Source: Rhodocyclaceae bacterium (GTDB taxonomy: Bacteria; Pseudomonadota; Gammaproteobacteria; Burkholderiales; Usitatibacteraceae). From it: a stretch of 64,000 bases of DNA. The notes beneath the pieces were generated by a model that saw only the letters and a program-made list of their open reading frames with translations, was not told the origin of the DNA and did not search any database. The stretch covers positions 62,001 to 126,000 of the forward strand of contig JADCIX010000011.1 of NCBI GenBank assembly GCA_020247545.1. Direction: 5' to 3'. Both the position numbers and the translations under genes were made by a program. Shown one piece after another: positions 53,028 through 62,065 of this stretch. The stretch's first letter is position 1. Every line of letters starts with the position of its first letter.

Positions 53028-53801
53028 ATGAAACTACATATCTTGAGCGATTTGCATAACGAGTTCTCCAAATTCGTGCCTCCGAAAACGGAGGCCGATG
53101 TGGTGGTGCTCGCCGGGGACATTGATAACCATCGCAGTGGTGTCTATTGGGCAGCGGCGACATTCGACAAGCCTGTCATCTACATCGCGGGTAACCACGA
53201 GTACTACCATGACAACACCCAAACGCTTCCCGCAGAGCTGCGCGCCGCGGCGGAAGAGTCTGAAGTTCAGGTGCTAGATAACGACGTCACTGTCATCAAT
53301 GGCGTGCGCTTCATCGGTTCCACTCTCTGGACAGACTTCAAGTTGGGATCATCAAACGCCTGGGAAGTCGAGGAATCGAAATACGATGCCGCCAACATGA
53401 TGAACGATTTCAACCTCATCTCGTATGGTGGACGGAAGTTGTTGCCGCGCGACACGCAAGCCTTCTTTTCAGACGCGGTATCGTTTATCGAACGAGAGTT
53501 AGCCACACCCTTTGATGGCAAGACGGTGGTGGTCACACACCACGGGCCATCGCCCCGGAGTATTCATCAGCGTTATGCCGGTAATGCAATCAACCCGGCA
53601 TTTTGCTCAGACTTGGAATACCTGATGACTGGGCCAACGGCACCAGCGCTTTGGATCCACGGGCATACGCATGTCGCCTTCGACTATGTGGTCAATGGCT
53701 GCACGCGTGTGGTCGCCAATCCGCGTGGGTACACGAGTCGGCATGTTTCCGAAGGGCAGGAGAACGAGTTTTTTGAAGCGGGGCTCGTCCTGGAGATTTA
53801 G
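53028..53801 (+). CDS. calcineurin-like metallophosphoesterase (second)
   Basis: 257 residues. Motifs ILSDLHNEF, VVLAGDIDN, YIAGNHEYY, VVVTHHGPS and WIHGHTHVAFDY are all intact. Not a close copy of the first phosphoesterase: they share motifs only. Ribosome site AAAGGAAAAAGG upstream of ATG 53028. It closes the operon-like run that starts at the tRNA-like gene. Confidence 0.87.
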   Translation: MKLHILSDLHNEFSKFVPPKTEADVVVLAGDIDNHRSGVYWAAATFDKPVIYIAGNHEYYHDNTQTLPAELRAAAEESEVQVLDNDVTVINGVRFIGSTLWTDFKLGSSNAWEVEESKYDAANMMNDFNLISYGGRKLLPRDTQAFFSDAVSFIERELATPFDGKTVVVTHHGPSPRSIHQRYAGNAINPAFCSDLEYLMTGPTAPALWIHGHTHVAFDYVVNGCTRVVANPRGYTSRHVSEGQENEFFEAGLVLEI

Positions 53802-54222
53802 GCACCGGGAAATGACGAGTGTCGATCTAGAGTTCGTTGAAAACTAGGCGAGATTTATCCCTGTCAAGCACTTGAGATTTTTACGCAGGGGAATACTCAT
53901 AGCGAGGCGGTAACGCAGCCGTTCAAAGCTCGCGTCTCTGCGAGTCGCGGGCTGCCCACCTCATAAGTGAAAGTTTGAGCGTTGTTATCCGGTCCGTTGT
54001 CAGTTGCCTCATTCTGTGTATCGACAACCATGCCGCGGTCCGTAAATGCAAGCGCGCGGTGATGCCAATAGTATTCGAAGCATTCCTGAAGGAGATGCCG
54101 TAGATGGGGAGTTCAACGGCTCCTTGCGCGACTTGTCGACGAGAATCGAATTACCCCCCCCTTCTTATCACGCGCACCGAGAACCCCATTTAACGGTTTC
54201 CTACCTTGCTGTTTTGGCAAGG
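53802..54222. other. gene-free stretch before the Wadjet operon end
   Basis: 421 bp between convergent genes, no supportable gene. A stem CCTTGC/GCAAGG with a 7-base loop (about 54204-54222) sits just after the jetD stop and may end that transcript, though no U tract follows. Confidence 0.45.
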
Positions 54223-55440
54223 CTAATCTAGCACTAGCTCTGGCCAAGTGAGTACCAACGACTCCTGTTCGACCGCGACCCTATGATGCAGAACCCAACT
54301 ACGGCTCTCCCCCCAATTGCGTCGCACGCAAATCTTTTCAATCGTGGCAACTTCGATATCAGTTAGAACGCGCCGTGCGGGTGTGAATGATTCAGATAGA
54401 GGCTCGGGAAACACGGAATGCAGTTCAAGGCGGCGTCCGGCATCGTCGGCGCAGTCGGCAAGATGGTCAGCGATTCGAAAGCCTCCTGCATCTATGTCTC
54501 CCCAATGAAAAATTCGTGTTTCTTTCGAAATTGAATTGAGGAGTAATCGGTAAACCCGCTTCCAGGAGGGGCTTGGCATTCCCCCAGTGTAGAGAAGGAT
54601 TGTGCCAGGCGAATCCCTTCGCTTTGATACGAGTTCGTGGAAGGTCGTTAGGTTTTCAACCGTCAAAAGTGCAGTGACTCCGGCTGCACACGAGAATTTT
54701 GTGATGCCCGACGGGGGGAACCCTAGGTACCCGGATTCGACTGAAACCATTCGTCCGTCAGCAGTGACTTCGACGGCGCCAGCGATAAGCAAGGTTGGTG
54801 GAAACTTTACGAGCCCGATCTCATTGAAAACGTCTTCTGGGTCCCTTGAAGGTGCTGCAACATCTCCTTGAACTAGGACATCAATGATTGGCGCGAGACG
54901 TTCGATGCGCTTACTGTCCCCGGAAAACTGGGCACTCAAGCGCCTAACGGGCATTTCAACCCGATTTTGCGAGGAACAGTGTTCGACGATTCTCACCGCC
55001 TCATCCCAGACGCTTGCCTCCTCTGGGCCAGTAGCTCGTACTTTGGCGCCGCTTCGCCAGATCTCTAGCACACGTTTCAATACGGGATAAGCTGTCTCCC
55101 TCCCCGCGAAGAGATCAGCCGCCAAAGCGACAGATTGCCAACGAGGAACGATTCCGAGGAAGTGCGCGAGCACAGATCCGTCGGTCAACACGATCCTGTG
55201 AATATGATTCGCGTCACCTGCTGCACGCTCCCATTCGATTTTGATAGCACCTGCCCTTTGTGCAAGTTGCAAGTCCCCATGGCAAGATTGTTTGTCAGCG
55301 TGCGTTTCGATTCGCGCATAGCGTGGAAGTGATTCATTCGAAAACCTTATCGCGACTACCCGCTCTGCGCTTCTATTCCCAAACGCATTTTCGGCCCTTT
55401 GCAAAAGCTTTTTCAGCGCTTCAGCGGCCACTATATTCAT
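54223..55440 (-). CDS. jetD: Wadjet nuclease subunit JetD
   Basis: 405 residues. JetD is the Toprim-like nuclease that cuts DNA extruded by the JetABC motor. C-terminal Toprim pattern: LLTVENLTTFHELV (catalytic Glu) and HWGDIDAGGFRIADHL (Asp315-x-Asp317), with LYTGGMPSPSWKRVYRLL between. The N-terminal half is the DUF3322-like arm. Overlaps jetC by 4 bp (ATGA), last gene of the operon. Confidence 0.92.
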   Translation of the reverse strand: MNIVAAEALKKLLQRAENAFGNRSAERVVAIRFSNESLPRYARIETHADKQSCHGDLQLAQRAGAIKIEWERAAGDANHIHRIVLTDGSVLAHFLGIVPRWQSVALAADLFAGRETAYPVLKRVLEIWRSGAKVRATGPEEASVWDEAVRIVEHCSSQNRVEMPVRRLSAQFSGDSKRIERLAPIIDVLVQGDVAAPSRDPEDVFNEIGLVKFPPTLLIAGAVEVTADGRMVSVESGYLGFPPSGITKFSCAAGVTALLTVENLTTFHELVSKRRDSPGTILLYTGGMPSPSWKRVYRLLLNSISKETRIFHWGDIDAGGFRIADHLADCADDAGRRLELHSVFPEPLSESFTPARRVLTDIEVATIEKICVRRNWGESRSWVLHHRVAVEQESLVLTWPELVLD

Positions 55441-58400
55441 GCTGCGCTACTGAGTTTTTCTGCCAGCAGCGCTACCAGATGCGGATTGCGGCTTGGCATG
55501 TCACTTTCGAAGAGGGACCTGGCGCTCGCCTTGACGATTACTTCTGTCGTAAAGACTTCTGTTCCGAATCGATCCAGATCATAGTAGGAGTCAAGCACCG
55601 GAACTAATTTGCCAACATCAGCGTCGGGAGCAGCCATCACTAGTTGCAGCCCTAAGGAGCGTAAAAACTGGGCTGTAACATAGGCGTTTTGTGCATCAAA
55701 TCCGTGAAACGCCTCGTCGATGATCATTAGTGCAGCGCCGTCGTGAGGCTCACCAGATTTCACGCGGTATGCATTTGCGAGCGACGCACCAGCAATTACG
55801 TAGAAGGGCACTAGGTGCTCGCCATTAGAACCGACCCCAAGTCGCTTACTCAGCGAATCAACTTTCTTGTCCCCGACGCGAATTTCCAAGTCGAAATTGA
55901 ACAGTAGTCGATAGTCCTCAAGCGGATTATTCGCCTTATCAAGCCCAGTTTCGCAGGCCTCTAGGAATGCCACTAGCTTCTTTTGGACATCATCGGCTGC
56001 CTCGAATAGAGGCAATGTACCTGCCTCAACAAACGCGCTGCTCTGAATCAGATCGTACAGGGGCTTGTGGGCAACCGAAGGAGTTGCAACAAACCGATAT
56101 TTTTCTCCGCCCGTGAATTCAGGACACGCACGAAGAATTCGGTTCAGGTCATCGATATCATGTTCTACGCGCTTGATCGCCTCACGCATACGAAACGCGA
56201 CGTCCGCTCGAAATGATTGATTAGCGGCTTCGCGAGCCTGCGCCGCTTCGCTTTCGTATTGAACAAGAGTCGAAGCCATCAGCTTGGCTACGTGCGTCTG
56301 CACCCATGCCGCCGCCTTCCGCCAATCACCGCGCTCCTCGACTAGGCTGATAGACATTTCATTAATAAACGCTGCAAACTCGGCCCTCGCCGCAGCTTCC
56401 GCATTGACGATTCTCGCGTCGGCGCCTTTGAATTCGCGGTCAAGGTAAATCAACGCAGCGGCGGGACCTTCGCTGTGACTTATCCGCAATACCTTGTCGT
56501 AACTTGTCCTCGCGGTTTCTGCGTCATAGTCAACATCTATTGTCGCAGCTTCGTATTCTGTTCGAAGGCTCAAAAGTCGGGCTTGACCCGCTTGAAGATT
56601 TGCTTTGGTTGCGTGTAGAGCACCTGTTTTTGTGCCTCGCTTTTCGGTTAATTCACGAACAGCCTGATCCATAACTTTAATAGCGCCCTCGGCTTCGTCG
56701 GCACGTCTCTGCAGTTCTCTGAGATGTTCGGGCATGTCCAGTTCAGCAGGGTCGATCGTGTCGTCTAAAGACTGCTGCGCGATGCGTAGATCGGAATACG
56801 CCAATTGAATGCGATCAAGCTCTACTTCCCGCACGACTCTACTCACGCGTTCGTAAGCATCGGTGACGAATTGAAGCAGTTCCTGTGCCTCTTTGTCTGC
56901 GCGTGTTGCAGCGATGACTTCGTCCCTGAGTACCTGCCGTTCGACTTGGGAAATCCTTGCGCCGAGTACCCAATCGGAAGTTGAAACGAGCCGGAGTCTG
57001 CGAGTACCGCCGTTCGCGCTCAACATGCCGTCTCGGGTCAACGCGCGGTCAAATTGCTCCAGTTCTGCTTCGGTATCCACCTGCCGCATCTGCCCCATCA
57101 GCCGGCGAAGATATGTAAGTGCGGTTTCATTCTCCCCTTCGAGCAAGGCGGCTACTGCCAATTTGTCGTAGCTCTTGCTGATTTCGTTTCGGACGTGTGC
57201 GGGCTGGACAATTGTCACGTCGTAAAGTGGACGTTGGGCGTTGCGCAGAATTCGAACAGCATCTCTTTCACGTCCGGGATCGACTACCAAGGCGTGCCGA
57301 TTTCGCCCTAGAAAAGATTCAATTGCGCCCTGCCATGCCAAATCCTTGACCGTGACTAGACTGCCGACCGTCCTGCAATCGATACCATCCTTCCTGAACA
57401 TCGCTATCGCGTTCGCGACGTCCCCCGAGTCCTGCAATCGTATACCTTTGTCGGCTGCACGGGCGCGCTCTGCCGCATTGACTAGCGTTGTTTTGCTTGC
57501 AGCTGCCACCGCCTCGCACTGGGTTCGAAACGCCTCAAGCAAAACTCCAGCTCGTTTTAGGGCGGTGATCGCCTCAGGAAACGCGTCAGCAGCAGGACAA
57601 GCTCCGCGGGCAGCGATCGCTTCCCATTGCGTCGCCATTCGTTTTATCTCTTGTTGCATGCCAGCGTCTGACGTACTGAGCTGTGAGTGCGCTACCGCCA
57701 AGGCCTCGCGGATGTCCAACGCCATCCTGTCAACTGTACGGCGCACATTGCTGACGTTTGTCTGTCGTGCGGCTCTGAGTTGCCGCGCGTGCTCCGGATT
57801 TTGTGAGGCTGGATCCGCTTGATATGCAATCAGCAAATTTTGATGATTCGCTCGTAGCCCTTCCTGTTCTTGCAACAGAACTTCGATTTCCGTGCGAAGG
57901 GCGCTAATCTCAATCGTGAGGTCTTGCTCCTTCAATTGCAGCTGCCCAACGGCTTCATCCTCAGACTCGACCTTAAGCAGGAGTCGGACTGCATTCGAAA
58001 CAGCGCGCGTGCGGTATTGCGTCGCTACACCGCTAAAGCGTTTGTCGATGTCAGTGAGCCTGGCGATTTGCTGTTTCACCTCTTCGATTTGGCGCACGAG
58101 TGCACGAACGGTTTTTATATGCTTGAGTGTTCCCTGCTTATCGATTGGCTGAGCATCAACCAAGTAACCTCGGAGGTAGTCATTTACGCTTACAACACCT
58201 TTTAGACGGAGACTCTGGGCCAGCGCGCGTAAGAACTTGTCTCGGTCGATCGTCCGCCCCTTATGTTGCAACGAATGAAGCAGTTCATTTAGATAAGTTT
58301 CTGGTTTCGCGGTAAGCGTTGGCGTACGACCTACCCCCTTAGAAAGTCTTCTTACCAGCGCATCAAACGTTGGCCAGTCGAGCGGCGCTTTACCACCCTC

Positions 58401-58856
58401 ATCAAGTTCTCCAAGGTGATCTTCCAGGGTAAGACGGACGCCCGGCAAAATGTAGAGGCCAAGCGTTCGGTGCTGTTTTTCTGCGGCAGTTGAGTGGATG
58501 CACACACCAGCACTCACGACGTCATTTTCTGTTTCCCCCTCGAATACGAGACTAATGTATGAGATTGCTTCCTCGCGCTTCCGCGCAATTACTCCTTGGT
58601 CACCCTCGCCCGAGCGCATCGTGCCAAGGGCGTAGTCTCTCACTGAGCGATGGTCCTTATGCACAGACTGCGCATTGAAATGCATGTGGTTACCATGTGC
58701 ACCTACCAAGGCGATCTGCACAGCGTCGGCGAGGCTCGTTTTGCCCGCGCCATTGGGACCTAAGAAGGCCGTTCCCCCTTGACGTAAGTTGAACGATTCA
58801 TAGTCCCAGAAGGAGAACTGCACAAGATGCATAGTGCTAAGCGTCTTCACGAGCAT
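55437..58856 (-). CDS. jetC: Wadjet SMC-like ATPase JetC
   Basis: 1139 residues. SMC/MukB-like loop-extrusion motor that detects small circular DNA. N-terminal ATPase half with Walker A GPNGAGKT (33-40); C-terminal half with signature-like GSNGEHLVPFYVIAGASLANAY and Walker B ALMIIDEAFHGFD (Glu about 1048). Long coiled-coil arms between (about residues 240-480 and 650-900) around a hinge region. Overlaps jetB by 20 bp. All parts look intact. Confidence 0.94.
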   Translation of the reverse strand: MLVKTLSTMHLVQFSFWDYESFNLRQGGTAFLGPNGAGKTSLADAVQIALVGAHGNHMHFNAQSVHKDHRSVRDYALGTMRSGEGDQGVIARKREEAISYISLVFEGETENDVVSAGVCIHSTAAEKQHRTLGLYILPGVRLTLEDHLGELDEGGKAPLDWPTFDALVRRLSKGVGRTPTLTAKPETYLNELLHSLQHKGRTIDRDKFLRALAQSLRLKGVVSVNDYLRGYLVDAQPIDKQGTLKHIKTVRALVRQIEEVKQQIARLTDIDKRFSGVATQYRTRAVSNAVRLLLKVESEDEAVGQLQLKEQDLTIEISALRTEIEVLLQEQEGLRANHQNLLIAYQADPASQNPEHARQLRAARQTNVSNVRRTVDRMALDIREALAVAHSQLSTSDAGMQQEIKRMATQWEAIAARGACPAADAFPEAITALKRAGVLLEAFRTQCEAVAAASKTTLVNAAERARAADKGIRLQDSGDVANAIAMFRKDGIDCRTVGSLVTVKDLAWQGAIESFLGRNRHALVVDPGRERDAVRILRNAQRPLYDVTIVQPAHVRNEISKSYDKLAVAALLEGENETALTYLRRLMGQMRQVDTEAELEQFDRALTRDGMLSANGGTRRLRLVSTSDWVLGARISQVERQVLRDEVIAATRADKEAQELLQFVTDAYERVSRVVREVELDRIQLAYSDLRIAQQSLDDTIDPAELDMPEHLRELQRRADEAEGAIKVMDQAVRELTEKRGTKTGALHATKANLQAGQARLLSLRTEYEAATIDVDYDAETARTSYDKVLRISHSEGPAAALIYLDREFKGADARIVNAEAAARAEFAAFINEMSISLVEERGDWRKAAAWVQTHVAKLMASTLVQYESEAAQAREAANQSFRADVAFRMREAIKRVEHDIDDLNRILRACPEFTGGEKYRFVATPSVAHKPLYDLIQSSAFVEAGTLPLFEAADDVQKKLVAFLEACETGLDKANNPLEDYRLLFNFDLEIRVGDKKVDSLSKRLGVGSNGEHLVPFYVIAGASLANAYRVKSGEPHDGAALMIIDEAFHGFDAQNAYVTAQFLRSLGLQLVMAAPDADVGKLVPVLDSYYDLDRFGTEVFTTEVIVKASARSLFESDMPSRNPHLVALLAEKLSSAA

Positions 58857-59496
58857 CCTCCTTTCTGTCGCTGCCCGCTTTAGCTGCTGGCTGACTTGTC
58901 ACCAATGCAGATTTGAGATTTGCGCCGAACCTATTGACTGCATTTTCACTAAGTACCTCAGCAATACCGGGAAGAATGGCAATTGCAAAAGGCTGTGGAT
59001 CACCTTCTGGCGCGTCAATGAGCCGAGCAAGCCCACATCGTGATGCGACTTTCAAGAGCCCCTTCAAGAGGTTTTGATTCTTAGCCTCCAGCGGACGACC
59101 CGTCATCGAGCGGAATGTCTCAACAAGCTCCTCAATGCTGACTACAGCGTCTCCTTCATCGGTGAGATCGCCTGCACTTCCCCGCAGATGGTATAGCTGC
59201 CGGAGCACGAGCAAAAAAAGTGTGTCCTGCGTATCCAGCGCCGTGTGCTTAACCGCCTCGGGTATCACGTAGCAAAACTCTAGTCGATCATTGAAGCCCA
59301 TCCTTAGGCCAAGTAGCTCGACTGCCTCTTCGAAATCACGGCGGTGTCCAGAGATGATTCGAAAAGCCGTTGCCTGTTGTTGAAAGCGCGAATAGAGACA
59401 CTGTTGGATGACCAACTGATATAGCGCTTGCTTGAAGTCATCGACTTCGTAGATGCCATTTGACGCCTCGGCGATTGATCTCCAATTACGTGGCAT
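58837..59496 (-). CDS. jetB: Wadjet KITE-like subunit JetB
   Basis: 219 residues of the DUF4194/MksE-like family: tandem winged-helix protein that binds the kleisin JetA. Visible: IAEASNGIYEVDDFKQALYQLVIQQCLYSR, VIPEAVKHTALDTQDTLFLLVLRQLYHLRG. Overlaps jetA by 11 bp and jetC by 20 bp, showing tight coupling. Confidence 0.88.
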   Translation of the reverse strand: MPRNWRSIAEASNGIYEVDDFKQALYQLVIQQCLYSRFQQQATAFRIISGHRRDFEEAVELLGLRMGFNDRLEFCYVIPEAVKHTALDTQDTLFLLVLRQLYHLRGSAGDLTDEGDAVVSIEELVETFRSMTGRPLEAKNQNLLKGLLKVASRCGLARLIDAPEGDPQPFAIAILPGIAEVLSENAVNRFGANLKSALVTSQPAAKAGSDRKEDAREDA

Positions 59497-60922
59497 CTGG
59501 CTCCCTCCAAGTAACTTCGAAGTTTGGAACGTTAAAAAACTGTGAATCGACCCTGCTACCGGGCTTCATGGCCATGTCGAACCCCAGCCTACGAAGCAGC
59601 GGATTGCGCTGAATAGCGCCGCGATTTCGGCTGCTCATCCCTGCCAGCCGCATCAGCACAAGAAACGAAACGGCATCTGAGACAGTGCCCACGGGAAGGA
59701 GCTCGGCGGGCGCGGTGTGACCGGGAGATAGAAATTTGCTGATATAGCGACGCACCGCCGCCGGCGTTGTATCGCGGTTTTCGATCATCGCCTTTCTCAG
59801 TAGATGAATCGCTTTTTCGTTAGGCGTCATCTCGCGCTTTTGTAACGCTGTGCGCTTAGGCGAGGACGGAATCTCCACAGGAAGCCTGAGTCGGTTATCG
59901 CCGATCAAAGCTGTAGGCGTAAGAAGACGCGCCTCTATAGGATGCGCCTGACTTTCAGCTTTCAGCACTGCGTGTACGCTGTCGGCCAGCACTTCTTCAA
60001 TTCGTTCTGATGCCTTCAACCGATACCCAAGATAGGCTACCGCGCGGCGTGTCGCGGCATCCATCACACGGTCCATTCTTTCAAGAAACTTTTCGACATC
60101 CAGCAGACGGCGAAACCGTTGAACATCCCTCTCCAGCAACTCTTCCTCTTCACCCGGGCAGTTACCCGGTAACTCCGCGTACCCCTGAAGAAGCGCAATA
60201 CGGTCTGGCCCGTCAATTGAGACAGCGTTAACGAGCTCGATAATCTCGTATCGCAGTCGTAGCGGGTGGTTTTCCGTTCGGAGTTGTTTGAAGTCGCGAA
60301 CATATAGTTCGCTAATGTGTTCACTGAAGAAACGCCTGACGAATACCGGCGTGTCGTTTTCCTGCGTTAACTCTTTCATCAAATCACGAACGCGAAGCGT
60401 CGTCGTGTTCAACGAATTGATGAGGCGCACACAAAGCTGAGCTGCGCTGACAAAGCCACCTGCTTGCCCCCTTGGATCCTTAGACACGCTCTTCAGCTGG
60501 TTGTAGACCAGGAGCACGTTACCGCCGAAGAGTTGAGGCCCCTCTGTGACGAATTGTTGAACCGTGTCAAAGAACCGCGCAACGACTGGCCGCATGCTTA
60601 CAAAACGCCGGAGGCCGACCTTTTCTTCCGTGAGCCAGCCGGTTTCAACCAACCTCGCAAGCAATTGGTTTGCCTGGTTGACTAGTGGGGTCGCCACGTT
60701 AGGTGACCCCTCCTCGGACTCATCTTCCCATCCCGCATCCAAGAGGAACCGCTCTATTTCCTTAACCACCTGCTCATGAAGGTAGCCATCCGCAAACGGG
60801 GGAACAGAATCCGGTCCAAAGTAGCGGTCAAACAGGCGCACGAGCAAATCCCACGCGCGTCGGCTATTTCGCCCAGTCAGCGCGCCAAAAAGTCCGTTCG
60901 GAATTCGATCAAAGAGATTCAT
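59486..60922 (-). CDS. jetA: Wadjet kleisin-like subunit JetA
   Basis: 478 residues, MksF-like kleisin that closes the JetC ring. Helical throughout, with winged-helix ends: N-terminal MNLFDRIPNGLFGALTGRNSRRAWDLLVRLFDRYFG and C-terminal VSFLVLMRLAGMSSRNRGAIQRNPLLRRLGFDM. First gene of jetABCD; the 76 bp between it and the divergent WYL regulator hold a tandem repeat that is the likely operator. Confidence 0.9.
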   Translation of the reverse strand: MNLFDRIPNGLFGALTGRNSRRAWDLLVRLFDRYFGPDSVPPFADGYLHEQVVKEIERFLLDAGWEDESEEGSPNVATPLVNQANQLLARLVETGWLTEEKVGLRRFVSMRPVVARFFDTVQQFVTEGPQLFGGNVLLVYNQLKSVSKDPRGQAGGFVSAAQLCVRLINSLNTTTLRVRDLMKELTQENDTPVFVRRFFSEHISELYVRDFKQLRTENHPLRLRYEIIELVNAVSIDGPDRIALLQGYAELPGNCPGEEEELLERDVQRFRRLLDVEKFLERMDRVMDAATRRAVAYLGYRLKASERIEEVLADSVHAVLKAESQAHPIEARLLTPTALIGDNRLRLPVEIPSSPKRTALQKREMTPNEKAIHLLRKAMIENRDTTPAAVRRYISKFLSPGHTAPAELLPVGTVSDAVSFLVLMRLAGMSSRNRGAIQRNPLLRRLGFDMAMKPGSRVDSQFFNVPNFEVTWREPDAT

Positions 60923-60938
60923 TGTTAGCCTTTACGGC

Positions 60939-60974
60939 AATTTATACTGTAAGCTAATTTATATTGCAAGCTAA
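60939..60974. promoter_or_regulatory. tandem 19-bp repeats, putative operator between jetA and the WYL gene
   Basis: AATTTATACTGTAAGCTAA (60939-60957) and AATTTATATTGCAAGCTAA (60956-60974): 17 of 19 positions agree, period 17 bp. A CAAGC/GCTTG inverted pair overlaps the right copy. It fills the divergent promoter region, so the WYL protein probably binds here to hold both promoters down. Confidence 0.65.
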
Positions 60975-60998
60975 ATTTGCTTGTGCGATAGTCGTTCT

Positions 60999-61820
60999 AT
61001 GATTTCTATATCAGACAGCTTGTCGAATCTCGAAACTGTGCTCGTTTGGGAAGGCGAGATCGACAACCAGCGAATCCGTGAGCTACTTGGGGTCAAATCC
61101 GTCTGGGCAAGTCGAGTATTGGGTGCGCTTGGAACCCGTCTGGGTGTGCGAGCCGCACGGGAAACGGCCCATGCTCCGCTCCGGCTGGTCACTCGGCAAG
61201 CCGAGCAAGAACATCGCCAGTCGCCGGACGACTATCTCCGCATTGCTTCCAGAGCAAGCGAATCGACGGAGCGCGAATCAATGCTCGAAGATGCGCGGCG
61301 CGATTTATCAGTTGTAGCTCCCGAGACCTTCGCTAAAGTAGTTCAAGCGATTCGTCAGGGAATTGGCTTAGAGATGACCTATAGGTCTATGAATCATCCG
61401 ACCGGCAGCGTGCGAGTTGTCTTCCCACATTCATTGGTCAGAGCGCCTCGACGATGGCACATGCGCGCTTGGTGTACCGAACGGAAGGATTTCAGGGATT
61501 TCACATTGGGCCGGGTGGGGCGGGTCTTGCCAGTTACCTCGGATGCGCCTTTTTCCAGATCTGACGACATTGACTGGAACGAGTTTGTCATGCTGACTGT
61601 CATTGCACATCCCGAGCTCAACAATGATCAGCGAGCGATGATCGCCGCTGAGTACTTTCCAGGCGCTAGCGCGCGACAGCTAAAGGTTCGGCGTTGCCTT
61701 GCCGGCTACATCATCCAGGATCTTCGCCTTGCTACTGACGCTATTAAACAAAAGCCCCCCGAGTATCAATTGCTTGTGAGTAACGCGGACAAATTGGGCC
61801 GCGCTATTTGGAGTGACTAG
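60999..61820 (+). CDS. WYL-domain transcription regulator (BrxR-like)
   Basis: 273 residues from ATG 60999 (a TTG at 60981 is also in frame). N-terminal winged helix-turn-helix LETVLVWEGEIDNQRIRELLGVKSVWASRVLGAL; WYL-like domain IGLEMTYRSMNHPTGSVRVVFPHSLVRAPRRWHMRAWCTERKDFRDFTLGRVGRV; C-terminal WCX-like part. This is the BrxR/CapW layout of repressors that guard defence operons and respond to a nucleic-acid or nucleotide signal. It is divergent from jetA. Confidence 0.87.
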   Translation: MISISDSLSNLETVLVWEGEIDNQRIRELLGVKSVWASRVLGALGTRLGVRAARETAHAPLRLVTRQAEQEHRQSPDDYLRIASRASESTERESMLEDARRDLSVVAPETFAKVVQAIRQGIGLEMTYRSMNHPTGSVRVVFPHSLVRAPRRWHMRAWCTERKDFRDFTLGRVGRVLPVTSDAPFSRSDDIDWNEFVMLTVIAHPELNNDQRAMIAAEYFPGASARQLKVRRCLAGYIIQDLRLATDAIKQKPPEYQLLVSNADKLGRAIWSD

Positions 61821-62065
61821 CTCAATTGTTTCTGGTCTTGCGAGGTTTATCTCACATTAGCCATTGCGGATCACTCGGTCGTCGTCCAGCATATTTTTGG
61901 GCCTAGGAGGCTCGCGCAGTAATTCGTACCCTAGCTTGGGCGCTTGTGTGACCGGAAAGTAAACAGGGTCTAAGCAAGACCATGCGGAGACCAGCCTTAG
62001 CGTAGTTGCTCTTTCGGTCGTAGGTTGGATCAACTCTCAGCGCAATTCGACATCGCCAGTGTTTT
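61821..62065. other. gene-free join between the WYL gene and tniQ
   Basis: No gene or clear repeat seen. It marks the junction between defence cargo and the transposition module. Confidence 0.4.
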
